DNA of 42,530 nucleotides from CAZPMT01 sp964587655 (GTDB lineage: Bacteria; Hydrogenedentota; Hydrogenedentia; Hydrogenedentales; SLHB01). The first letter of the stretch is position 1, and each line of letters opens with the position of its first letter. A program made the translations under genes and the position numbers. Shown here piece by piece: positions 1-8,054 of this stretch. The stretch lies in assembly GCA_964587655.1 (NCBI GenBank), contig CAZPMT010000035.1, positions 1 through 42,530 on the forward strand. The letters are read 5' to 3'. Under the pieces are notes generated by a model. The model worked only from the letters and a program-made list of their open reading frames with translations, did not search any database and was not told the origin of the DNA.

Positions 1-1008
1 CGGGACCTGCTTCAAGCCCACCTTGCCCACAAGGCACAAGTAGATCAGCGCGCGCAGGGCGAACTGGTCCTGGGTCGAGCAGAAGTTCGACATGGCCGTC
101 TCGCGCCGGATGTGCTGTTCGCGCGCTTGCAGCGTCAACACGAAGCCGCGCCGTCCCCGCGCGTCATGCGTCGCCCCGGCGATGCGGCCAGGCATCTTGC
201 GGATGTGCGCCTTGCGCGCGGCCATGATCCCCAGATAAGGACCGCCGAAGCCCAGCGGCAACCCGAGTGACTGGCCTTCCGCCACGGCGATATCGGCCCC
301 CATCTCGCCAGGCGGCTTGAGCAGCCCGAGCGAGATCGGATAGAAGGAAACCACAAGCAACGCCCCGGCCGCGTGACACTCCACCGCCAACGAAGTGAAG
401 TCCTCCACGTCTCCGAGAAATCCCGGGTTCTGCACGATGACGCAGGCCGCGTCTTGCGGGCTGCAACCATCGACGATCTCGATGGGAAGCCGCGCCGCAT
501 GCGTGTCCAGCATCTTTCGGTACGTTGGGTTCAGGGACGAGTGGCAGACGACGCGGCCGCGATTCGTCAGCCGCACCGACATCGTGGCCGCCTCGAATAC
601 GGCCGTGCCTCCGTCGTACAGCGACGCATTGGCACACTCGAGCCCGGTCAGCCGGCAGATGGCCGATTGATACTCGTAGATGCTCTGCAGCGTGCCTTGC
701 GCGCACTCGGGCTGATACGGCGTGTAGGCCGTCGAGAATTCGCTGCGCGACGACAACGCATCGACGGCCGCGGGAATGAAATGATCATAGTAGCCGCCGC
801 CCAGGAAGCAGGTGTGCGAGGCGGCATTCCGCGAGGCCAGGCGGCGCATCAGATCGCGGACGGCCATCTCCGAAAGGCCGGGCGGCACGTCCCACGACCC
901 CATGCGTAGTTCAGCGGGGATCGAGTCGAACAATTCCTCGACAGATCGGGCGCCTATCGCGGCAAGCATCTCCGCCTGTTCGCTTGCCGTGGTGGGAATC
1001 CAGCTCAT
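1..1008 (-). CDS. gcvPA: Glycine dehydrogenase (decarboxylating) subunit 1, 3' end missing
   Basis: N-terminal 336 codons of the P-protein alpha subunit of the glycine cleavage system, which with subunit 2 decarboxylates glycine and passes the aminomethyl group to the lipoyl arm of GcvH. Translating the minus strand gives family landmarks: TAYTPYQPE near residue 95, GFGGPYLG in the central PLP fold, KMPGRIAG, and GFVLTLQAREQHIRRE near the break. The catalytic PLP-lysine is in subunit 2, which is not in this window. The ATG (1008-1006) lies one base after the gcvH stop, so translation is probably coupled. Full-length subunit 1 is about 450 residues, so roughly 110 are lost beyond position 1. 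Function is secure; the missing end is only a window effect. Confidence 0.93.
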   Translation of the reverse strand, partial: MSWIPTTASEQAEMLAAIGARSVEELFDSIPAELRMGSWDVPPGLSEMAVRDLMRRLASRNAASHTCFLGGGYYDHFIPAAVDALSSRSEFSTAYTPYQPECAQGTLQSIYEYQSAICRLTGLECANASLYDGGTAVFEAATMSVRLTNRGRVVCHSSLNPTYRKMLDTHAARLPIEIVDGCSPQDAACVIVQNPGFLGDVEDFTSLAVECHAAGALLVVSFYPISLGLLKPPGEMGADIAVAEGQSLGLPLGFGGPYLGIMAARKAHIRKMPGRIAGATHDARGRRGFVLTLQAREQHIRRETAMSNFCSTQDQFALRALIYLCLVGKVGLKQVP

Positions 1009-1009
1009 C

Positions 1010-1411
1010 CTACAGTTCTTTCAGGTACTTGTCGTATGCGCGCGAATCCAGCAGGGAGTCAAACTCGGCGACATCCACGCCCTCGATCTTGAACATCCAA
1101 CCCTGATCGTATGGGCCCTTGTTGATCAGTTCAGGCTTGTCCGCGAGCGCCTCGTTGACCTCGACGATGGTCCCGCCGACGGGGCAGTATATTTCACTCG
1201 CCGCTTTGACCGATTCGACGGTCGCCACCTCATCATCCTGGCCGAACTCCTCGCCGGCCAGCGGCAGTTCCACGTACGTGATGTCCCCCAATTGCTCCGC
1301 GGCGTACGCCGTGATGCCGACGACATATACCCCGCCGTCGTCGCGCACCCACTCGTGGTTCTCGGTGTACCTGAGATGCTTCGGGTTTATCTCTGATGCT
1401 CCTATGCTCAC
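1010..1411 (-). CDS. gcvH: Glycine cleavage system H protein
   Basis: Small lipoyl carrier that shuttles the aminomethyl intermediate between the P, T and L proteins in the cytoplasm. The lipoylation site is the lysine in ESVKAASE, about residue 69 from the start used here; LRYTENHEWV near the N-terminus and the tail DKYLKEL are typical. I chose the GTG at 1411 because it gives 133 residues, close to the usual 125-130, and has an AGGG about 8 nt upstream. The open frame continues to a TTG at 1439-1441, but that would overlap the end of gcvT and add ten residues that do not look like the family. It sits between gcvT (11-bp gap) and gcvPA (1-bp gap) in a T-H-P1 order. Confidence 0.93.
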   Translation of the reverse strand: MSIGASEINPKHLRYTENHEWVRDDGGVYVVGITAYAAEQLGDITYVELPLAGEEFGQDDEVATVESVKAASEIYCPVGGTIVEVNEALADKPELINKGPYDQGWMFKIEGVDVAEFDSLLDSRAYDKYLKEL

Positions 1412-1422
1412 GGAAGGCGCCC

Positions 1423-2532
1423 TCACTCTGTTGTGAACCAACCTACATCCTGTAGGTCCGAATCTATTTCGGACCGAAACGTTCCGTTCTTATAGAACGG
1501 GAACTCCGCGGTTTCAACTTCCAGATCCTTCGGCCCGATCGTCAACCTCGTGCCCGGCGCCGAAATCTCAAGAGGAACGTACGCCATGCCTATTCCGCAT
1601 CCGACGCTGGGGCCATAGCTGCCGCTCGTCACGAGGCCCACCGGCTTCTCTTCGCGGAAGACCTCATGCCCGGCGCGCGGCGTCCGACGGTTAAACGAGC
1701 GTATACCCGTACGGATCTTATACCGCCCCATCTGGCGTTGCATCAAGAGGAATTCTTTCGCCTCGAACTCGCTGTCCCAGTCGATAAACCGCCCCATGCC
1801 CGCCTCGAGGGTAGTGTGAGATTCGTCCACGTCCTGGCCATACTGCGTGTAGCCCATCTCGAGTCTCAACGTATCGCGCGCGCCCAACCCCGCCGGGGCG
1901 GCGTCTTCATGCGTCAGAAGTTCGCGCCACAAAGGGACCGCCAGCTCATTCGGTGCGAACAGCTCATATCCCAACTCCCCGGTATATCCTCCGCGAGATA
2001 CAATGATCTCCGTGCCGCGCCACTGTGTGCGGCATACCGTGAAGTATTTCAACGGCGCAATGTCCGCGAGACCGGCCTTCAGCAAGACATCCCGCGACAA
2101 CGGCCCCTGCACGTCGATCTTCGCAAGGGACGGCGAAAGGTCGTGCGCCATGCACACGTCATGAAGCGTCCGGGCGACCCGCTCGTAAGGGCCCGCGTTC
2201 GTCACCACGAACAGCTCCTCCTCCGAAAGCCGCATCGCGATCACGTCGTCGATGATGGCCCCGCACGTATCGAGTATGCTCGTGTAACGGCTGCGGCCGA
2301 TCCGCAGACGGATCATGTCGTTGAACACCATGCTCTCCAGCGCGCGGATCGCCTTGAGACCTCGAAGAAGGAACTCGCCCATATGTGAGCAGTCAAAGAC
2401 CGAGACCTTGCTCCTCGTGTGAAGGTGTTCATCGATTATCCCCGAGAACTGCAGCGGCAAGGACCAGCCATGGAACGTCATCATCTTCGCATTGCAGGTT
2501 ACATGTTCTTCATAGAGAGGCGTGCGCCGCAC
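1423..2532 (-). CDS. gcvT: Aminomethyltransferase (glycine cleavage T protein)
   Basis: Transfers the methylene group from the aminomethyl-lipoyl H protein to tetrahydrofolate and releases ammonia. At 369 residues it has the usual length. Landmarks: GWSLPLQFSGIIDEHLHTR near the N-terminus, FDCSHMGEFLLRG around 46-58, the SRGGYTGELGYELF folate-site motif near 190-203, and GARDTLRLEMGYTQYGQD after it. The start is a GTG (2532-2530) supported by a strong GGAGGTG Shine-Dalgarno ending 5 nt upstream. First of the gcvT-gcvH-gcvPA run, 50 bp after the dehydrogenase, so it may share that transcript. Confidence 0.94.
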   Translation of the reverse strand: MRRTPLYEEHVTCNAKMMTFHGWSLPLQFSGIIDEHLHTRSKVSVFDCSHMGEFLLRGLKAIRALESMVFNDMIRLRIGRSRYTSILDTCGAIIDDVIAMRLSEEELFVVTNAGPYERVARTLHDVCMAHDLSPSLAKIDVQGPLSRDVLLKAGLADIAPLKYFTVCRTQWRGTEIIVSRGGYTGELGYELFAPNELAVPLWRELLTHEDAAPAGLGARDTLRLEMGYTQYGQDVDESHTTLEAGMGRFIDWDSEFEAKEFLLMQRQMGRYKIRTGIRSFNRRTPRAGHEVFREEKPVGLVTSGSYGPSVGCGIGMAYVPLEISAPGTRLTIGPKDLEVETAEFPFYKNGTFRSEIDSDLQDVGWFTTE

Positions 2533-2582
2533 AATTCACCTCCGGCTGACCCGCGGTAATCTGCCACAACGATTCATCGAGA

Positions 2583-3569
2583 TCAAACCGAATCAACCTC
2601 CGGGTTCAGGCAGTCATCGGGGGTTCCGCCCTGCAACATCACGACCATGTTATCCGCCGCACGCCGTTGGAGCTCGCGATGCGCCGCATTCGAGTACCAC
2701 GCATAATGGCCCGTTGCCACGACGTGCGGATGCGTAATGAGCGGTTCGCGATTTGACAGGGGCGGCTCATCCTGGAAAACGTCGAGGCCGGCCGCGAACA
2801 GTCTCTCTTCATCGAGGGCCCACAGCAACGCATCTTCATCCACTACGGGCCCGCGTGCGGTATTCACGAGGATGGCGGTCGGCCGCATTTTCTCGATCGC
2901 GTTCTTGTCGAAGAGGCGCCGCGTTTCGTCCGTCAGATTGCAGTGAATGCTCACCACGTCGCTTTCCGACAGCACGGTATCGAGCGTGCTCTCCACAGCG
3001 CCGAGCGCGGTGAAACGCTGATCGGCAATATAGGGATCACACGCCAGCACGCGCTTGAAAAGCGGCTTTGCCTTCGCGCACAGGGCGCCGCCGATGCGGC
3101 CTAGACCCACAATCCCGAGCGTCATGTCCTTTAGCTCTGGCATGTACCGGCGCGGCGGCGCCGCATAGTTGCCTCGAAGTGCGTCGAGGGCCATGGGCAG
3201 GCCCCTGACGCATGCCAGGATGAGGGCCAGCGCGTGGTCCGACACCGCCTGGTTGGCGTATCCCTGAACGTTGCAGACCTTGACGCCGCGCGCGCGCGCG
3301 GCCGCGACGTCGATATTGTCATACCCGATTCCATACCGCACGACGCATTTCACGGAAGGTATCTTGTCAAACGCGGCGCCGTCCAGTTCGCTCCAGCGCA
3401 CGAACATGCCCGCAGCGTCCCGCGCGAACGCAAGCTTGCCTTCGATATCGTGCCGATCCCCCGGAAACAGATCAAGCGTGTATCCCGCGCTGTTGAGCAG
3501 TTCGTTCTCAACGGCGTAGGACTCATACCCTCCGTCTATCACAACGACTCGTCCGGCGCCCATACGCAT
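2583..3569 (-). CDS. D-isomer-specific 2-hydroxyacid dehydrogenase, CtBP-like
   Basis: Cytoplasmic NAD(P)-dependent oxidoreductase interconverting a 2-keto acid and a D-2-hydroxy acid. The Rossmann nucleotide loop GLGRIGG lies near residues 153-159. The catalytic set is visible: Arg in NTARGPVVDEDAL, Glu in DVFQDEPP and His in ATGHYAWYS. The sequence style is that of C-terminal-binding-protein-type dehydrogenases rather than phosphoglycerate dehydrogenase, and no ACT domain follows. Two starts are possible, ATG at 3569 or ATG at 3563; GAGG is 3 nt before the first and 9 nt before the second, so the second may be used. It lies 24-30 bp after the sialidase-like gene, so it may act on a sugar-acid product; the substrate cannot be read from sequence. 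Confidence 0.85.
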   Translation of the reverse strand: MRMGAGRVVVIDGGYESYAVENELLNSAGYTLDLFPGDRHDIEGKLAFARDAAGMFVRWSELDGAAFDKIPSVKCVVRYGIGYDNIDVAAARARGVKVCNVQGYANQAVSDHALALILACVRGLPMALDALRGNYAAPPRRYMPELKDMTLGIVGLGRIGGALCAKAKPLFKRVLACDPYIADQRFTALGAVESTLDTVLSESDVVSIHCNLTDETRRLFDKNAIEKMRPTAILVNTARGPVVDEDALLWALDEERLFAAGLDVFQDEPPLSNREPLITHPHVVATGHYAWYSNAAHRELQRRAADNMVVMLQGGTPDDCLNPEVDSV

Positions 3570-3593
3570 CAGCCTCGGTTGGATCTCCTCGCG

Positions 3594-4655
3594 TTATTTT
3601 CCGCCCGTAATGGCGCTCTCGTCAAAGACCGCGTGGTTCACCTGCGCCCGCTCATGCGACGTGAAAATGAGATGGATCTTCCCGTCCTGCGTCTGGATCG
3701 CGTATGGGTAAGCGAAATCATCGTTCCCTTCCATGATGTTCCGCTTGTACGGATACGTCTTGTCTCCGTCCGTCGATACCGCCGCCGTCAACGGAAAGCG
3801 ATCATTCATGCTGTTGTTGTAGATGAGCATCAAGTGACCGTTCTTCAACTTGAGGAAGTCCACGGCCGCGTTCGGATTCGGGAACGGCGAGTCTTTTCCC
3901 TCGCTCCACGTCAATCCACCGTCATGCGATTCGGAGCGCACGATGTAACCGTCATTGCGCGGCTCGTATCCGCCGCCGCGCCGCATGTAGGCGATCAGAT
4001 CATTGTCGGTCATCTGGACGGCGGCGGGTTGAAGGCAGCCGAGCCGCGACGTGATGCGATTGGTCTCCGTCCATTTCATGGTTTTCGGGTCGCAGCGCAG
4101 GAACAAAGACGTCGTGTCCGCGCCGACGACCTCCCGGTCATGGCCGGTTTCGTGGTAGATGGGCAGCAGGTAATCGCCGTTGTTCAGCACGATGGGTTTA
4201 GATCGGACCATCATGCCGCGCTCATCGGCGAGTATAAACGCGTCCGACCAAGTTTTCGCGCCGTCTTTCGATATCTTCGCGTGGATCCGCGAATCGGACC
4301 ACGTGTCGCCATATCGCACCACATGAAACAACCACACAATTCCGTCGGGCGCCTGCCAGATGACCGGGTTCCCGTCCGAGTGGAACGGCGTGTCGGCGAT
4401 CACAACGGGCCGCGTCCATTTCTTCGACCCCTTTGCCAGTCGCCCGCCCCATACTGCCGTGTCCAGTTCATACTCACCGCCGCCTCCGTAGTAGGCGACG
4501 TACAGGTCGCCGTTGTCGAACTCTGCAATCGACGCCGGATGCTTATACTTCCCCGGCAACTCCGGCCCGTAGACCTTCTCGACCTTGATATCCGCCGCCA
4601 TAGCCATTCCGCTTCCAAGCAAGAGCACCGTCAATACGCCGATTTGTTTCAACAT
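3594..4655 (-). CDS. Secreted sialidase-like (BNR/Asp-box) beta-propeller protein
   Basis: 353 residues with a Sec signal peptide (cleavage likely after AMA, residue 20) and a predicted six-bladed propeller. Asp-box turns are visible at 129-136 (SKDGAKTW), 243-250 (SHDGGLTW) and a weaker one at 294-301 (STDGDKTY). The fold is that of exo-alpha-sialidases and related BNR_2 proteins. The full GH33 set (FRIP arginine, Asp acid, nucleophile Tyr) is not obvious here, unlike the second sialidase at 21028-22197, so activity on sialic acid is uncertain. A GGGAGGG Shine-Dalgarno precedes the ATG. It lies 66 bp after the GH127 gene in the same direction, which suggests a shared glycan-degrading role. 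Confidence 0.78.
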   Translation of the reverse strand: MLKQIGVLTVLLLGSGMAMAADIKVEKVYGPELPGKYKHPASIAEFDNGDLYVAYYGGGGEYELDTAVWGGRLAKGSKKWTRPVVIADTPFHSDGNPVIWQAPDGIVWLFHVVRYGDTWSDSRIHAKISKDGAKTWSDAFILADERGMMVRSKPIVLNNGDYLLPIYHETGHDREVVGADTTSLFLRCDPKTMKWTETNRITSRLGCLQPAAVQMTDNDLIAYMRRGGGYEPRNDGYIVRSESHDGGLTWSEGKDSPFPNPNAAVDFLKLKNGHLMLIYNNSMNDRFPLTAAVSTDGDKTYPYKRNIMEGNDDFAYPYAIQTQDGKIHLIFTSHERAQVNHAVFDESAITGGK

Positions 4656-4721
4656 TACACCCTCCCGTTTCGTTAAAGCCGCTTTCGCGCCGCAGGGCCA
4701 AGAGCCACAGCGACGTGTGGT

Positions 4722-7700
4722 TCACTTCGGCCACTGGAACGTTCTTCCCGTGACCCCATCAGCCGTCTTGGCCAGTTCCGGCGGCAACGCGGACAGATCG
4801 CCACTGGGCAGCCAGGAGCGGTAATGGTTGCCCGTTTGGCCTGCGCTCGATAGATCGCATACGGGAAACGAAACGCCGTTCTTGTCCTTAATCGTCGCCA
4901 GGATCCACGGTTCAATTGCGCCGTTCCAGGTCGAGTTCTCCAACCGTGCGCTTGCCCAATCCAGCACTGGCAAGCAATTCGGATCGACATCGGCATAACG
5001 ATCGTCGTACGCGTAGAGAATGGGGCCGCGATATACGGACATCCTGTTTGCGCATTCTTTCTCGCCCGCCCAGAAATGCAGAGAGAAATCGAGCGCGATT
5101 TCGACGACATCACCGGACTTCCAGTTTGTTCCGATCGAGAAATACGTTCCAGGAACAGACCCTTCGAGCGTGTGACCGTTGACGCTAACCTTCGTGTCCT
5201 TCGACCAGCGCGGAATGCGGATCTTCAATGCAAAGGTCTCCGGTTTTTCAGGAGAGACGGTTAGCCTGATGCGTCCGTCTGCGGGATAGTCCGTTTCTTG
5301 CTTCAACTTCACACGCACCCCGGAGGCGAGCCGCGCGCTAAGCGTTGCCGGCCCGTAGAAGTTGAGAACGAGTCCCTCCAAATCCGCCATGAGCGCCCAT
5401 TGCGAGATCATCCCAAGCGGACGGTAGGCGTTCACCGCGCAGCAATTGAGATCGGGACCCGCCTTTGGAGACTGCCACGGAAGCTCGACGCCGAACGTCC
5501 GCGTGCCGTCCATGGGCACGTTGTACGCGCACGCCCGGCCGCTGTATGGAATGGCTCCCAACGCGCTGTTAAGCGTGCTCCACTCGATCTCGTCCGCGAC
5601 GCGGCTGTCACCGGTGAGCCGCAGCATGTCCAGCGAGAACGCAATCCACGCCACGGTGCAGCACGTCTCGATGGCGCCCTGATTATACGGCGAGCCGCAG
5701 AAACCTTCGCCGGACGTGACGCCGCCGGTGTTGTGCCGATCGCCCGCCACGCCGCTCCGCCAGATCTGCTCGAAGGCCCGGCGGTACGAGTCGTCGCCCG
5801 TCAGCCAGTACATCTCCGGAAGCGCCTGATAATCATGCAATGCCTCCCAGCGATGCTGCGGAAACTCGTACACGGGCTTTCCGGCAAGCGCCGATTCGAG
5901 GTATTTCCCGGCGCCCTCTTCGTTCCACGCGTCATGAATCACGTACTTCGCCAGGTCAAGGTATCGCTGCACGCCCGTCTTCTTGTACAGCAGCGCCAGA
6001 GAGTGGCAGATCGCCATGTTCATCTGACCGCCGGAGCCGTCGCAGGTCAACGAAGGTCCTCCGGGACCAAACGTCTCAAACAGGAGATCGCCGATCTTCC
6101 TGCATGCCTCCAACGCAGGTTCATGCCCCGTGTCCTCGTAGTACAGAAGCAACCCCAGCATGCAGTGATAGTGCCCCCACACGTCCCAGTTGCCGCCGGT
6201 CAATCGCGACGATTCAGGAAACGGTCCGAGGTATCCATTCGGGGCTTGGCATGCCAGGAGGTCCTGCGCGAACGCGTCGGCGGCCTTCCTCAGCGCTTCA
6301 TCGCGCGTGAGCCGCCACGTCAGTTCCGCTCCGGTCAGAAACTTTCCCGCGAACTCGCCGGCCCACGGAACCAGAGGATCTCGGACCGGTGTCTTGTCCC
6401 GATCGCGAAGCACCTGCAGTATAGCGGGACTCGACTCGGGCGTCTCGAGGAAATACCGCTGTATGCACTTGTCGATACGCTTCCGCAAGTAGCCGCCGAG
6501 TTCGAATGCCGCTTCGCGAGCCGGCGCTAACGCGGGCCGCGCTTTCTCTTCCGGTTGTGTCTTCATCGTGTTATTCCAATCGTAAAACGAGAGCTTCCGC
6601 TTGCCCGTGGCGGGCGTCTCGCCGTTGCTTGACCTTGCCGAAACGGTCCAGTAGATCGTCCTGCCGTTCGCGGCTTCCGCGGGGATCTTGTAGCGCGTCG
6701 CTTCGCCAGCGTCAAACGTCAACGCAGGGGTGTTCGCGTTTTCGTCAGCGAAAATCCGCACAACGTACGATTCCGCTCCCGCCGAAGGACGCCATTGAAG
6801 CACTTCCCCACAGTTTGTCAAACCCCGACAAACTGTGTTCCGTTTCCGCGATTCCGCGCCGTCTCGCGGCGCGAGCAACTCGAACGGCGCGGGCGGCGGC
6901 GCGGGCTTGCCGTACTCCTGCGGCGGACCGATTGCACAAAATGGGTTCTTCTCGGAAAGACACGCCGCTTCCGCCCGAATCCATGAGTCCGAACGCGCGA
7001 CATCGGACAGCCGCACCTCGTCCATTTCGCCGTGGAATTGCCACGGGTCAAAGTGGAGAACGCCTCGTCCGATCCGCATTTCCTGGACCTCGAGCGGCCC
7101 GGGCAACGCGCTGTCCCGTTGCAGGACCACGCCGTCGATGCAGATTGTGCGGGTATGATTGCGCGCGTCGTACACGACAATCGCGGAGTGCCATTCGTTC
7201 TGCGAGATGCCTTCCGGGTTCAACTCCGGCGCGCGCTGTCCATGACTCGCCGCGTTCGCGTGCACGACGTTCGGAAGCTTCAGCCCGAAGTTGAACCACT
7301 CCTCGCGCTCATCCGTTCTTCGCCCGGACGTGAGCGTCTGCACTCCCGGACCTCCGGTGATCTTGAATCGCACGGCAATGCTAATCTGTTCGCCGATCCC
7401 TTGCAGCACGCCGCTGTTGACGTTCAGAAAACAAGGGTCCGCTCCGAAGACGGCGGACTTGTCCCACGTCACAGCCCCCTGCGGCGCGACAACGTCCTGC
7501 TTGCCGGTCGCGTCGGCTAGATTCCCAGCCAGGTGAAGGACGAAACGGTAATGCCCGTCCCATGCGGGCGCTCGCGCCGCCACGCCGGCGGAGGGGTTCC
7601 CGTAGTAGAGATCGATGTGCTGTCCCGGGACCTTCGCGGAAACCCTGGGCAGTTTCACGTGCAGTTCGACGGCCTCCGCATCGAAGCGGACCAATTCATA

Positions 7701-7949
7701 AGGGATATCGATCCCTTCCTTGTTGATCACGCGAAGGTCGCTTCCGTCGGGCTTCGCCAGCGTACGCGCGAACTCGGCATCCTTCAGCCGCAGCGTGAGC
7801 GGAAAATCGACTAGATCCTCATCGATCTCCGAGGCGCTGATACTGATGCGCTGTCGATACCGCCACGCGGAATCCCTCCAGTCATCGGCGAACGCCGAAC
7901 CAGCCGCCAGGAGAACAAGCCCCAATATAATGATCAGTTTCACTCGCAT
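4722..7949 (-). CDS. Secreted multidomain GH127 glycosidase (beta-L-arabinofuranosidase-like)
   Basis: 1075 residues from the ATG at 7949, chosen because it opens a clear signal peptide (MRVKLIIILGLVLLAAGSAFA) after GGAGGGT; the frame stays open upstream without support. Domains: DUF2341-like about 25-130 (WRYRQRISI start), LamG-like lectin fold about 140-340, fibronectin-III-like about 355-450, and a GH127/DUF1680 catalytic module about 470-1070. The zinc-thiolate site of the family is present: Glu and Cys in IETCC near 761-763 and the paired cysteines in LNCCAVN near 834-835, one of which is the nucleophile in characterised enzymes. Residues about 371-380 are encoded by a palindromic repeat (6809-6837) in a loop of the fibronectin-like domain. 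Family enzymes release L-arabinofuranose; the exact substrate is inferred. Confidence 0.88.
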   Translation of the reverse strand: MRVKLIIILGLVLLAAGSAFADDWRDSAWRYRQRISISASEIDEDLVDFPLTLRLKDAEFARTLAKPDGSDLRVINKEGIDIPYELVRFDAEAVELHVKLPRVSAKVPGQHIDLYYGNPSAGVAARAPAWDGHYRFVLHLAGNLADATGKQDVVAPQGAVTWDKSAVFGADPCFLNVNSGVLQGIGEQISIAVRFKITGGPGVQTLTSGRRTDEREEWFNFGLKLPNVVHANAASHGQRAPELNPEGISQNEWHSAIVVYDARNHTRTICIDGVVLQRDSALPGPLEVQEMRIGRGVLHFDPWQFHGEMDEVRLSDVARSDSWIRAEAACLSEKNPFCAIGPPQEYGKPAPPPAPFELLAPRDGAESRKRNTVCRGLTNCGEVLQWRPSAGAESYVVRIFADENANTPALTFDAGEATRYKIPAEAANGRTIYWTVSARSSNGETPATGKRKLSFYDWNNTMKTQPEEKARPALAPAREAAFELGGYLRKRIDKCIQRYFLETPESSPAILQVLRDRDKTPVRDPLVPWAGEFAGKFLTGAELTWRLTRDEALRKAADAFAQDLLACQAPNGYLGPFPESSRLTGGNWDVWGHYHCMLGLLLYYEDTGHEPALEACRKIGDLLFETFGPGGPSLTCDGSGGQMNMAICHSLALLYKKTGVQRYLDLAKYVIHDAWNEEGAGKYLESALAGKPVYEFPQHRWEALHDYQALPEMYWLTGDDSYRRAFEQIWRSGVAGDRHNTGGVTSGEGFCGSPYNQGAIETCCTVAWIAFSLDMLRLTGDSRVADEIEWSTLNSALGAIPYSGRACAYNVPMDGTRTFGVELPWQSPKAGPDLNCCAVNAYRPLGMISQWALMADLEGLVLNFYGPATLSARLASGVRVKLKQETDYPADGRIRLTVSPEKPETFALKIRIPRWSKDTKVSVNGHTLEGSVPGTYFSIGTNWKSGDVVEIALDFSLHFWAGEKECANRMSVYRGPILYAYDDRYADVDPNCLPVLDWASARLENSTWNGAIEPWILATIKDKNGVSFPVCDLSSAGQTGNHYRSWLPSGDLSALPPELAKTADGVTGRTFQWPK
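6809..6837. repeat. Palindromic element family A, copy 1, in frame inside the GH127 gene
   Basis: Perfect 11-bp stems CACAGTTTGTC (6809-6819) and GACAAACTGTG (6827-6837) around a 7-nt loop. Read on the gene's strand it encodes T-V-C-R-G-L-T-N-C-G, a stretch that fits neither side of the fibronectin-like domain and looks inserted between the loop DGAESR and the strand VLQW. Confidence 0.9.
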
Positions 7950-8054
7950 ACCCTCCACGCATTGGCACAAGAAACGCAAGGAATCTCGTTGCAGAGCATA
8001 GCGCAGGCAGGCAACGCCGTCCAAGCGGCGAGCACGAGTGGGGGGGAGGGGAAA

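Noticed and set aside
3234..4676. 480-codon open frame on the plus strand
   Set aside because: It runs antisense to the dehydrogenase and sialidase-like genes, which have clear motifs; its translation is Arg/Val/His-rich shadow sequence of a GC-rich genome.
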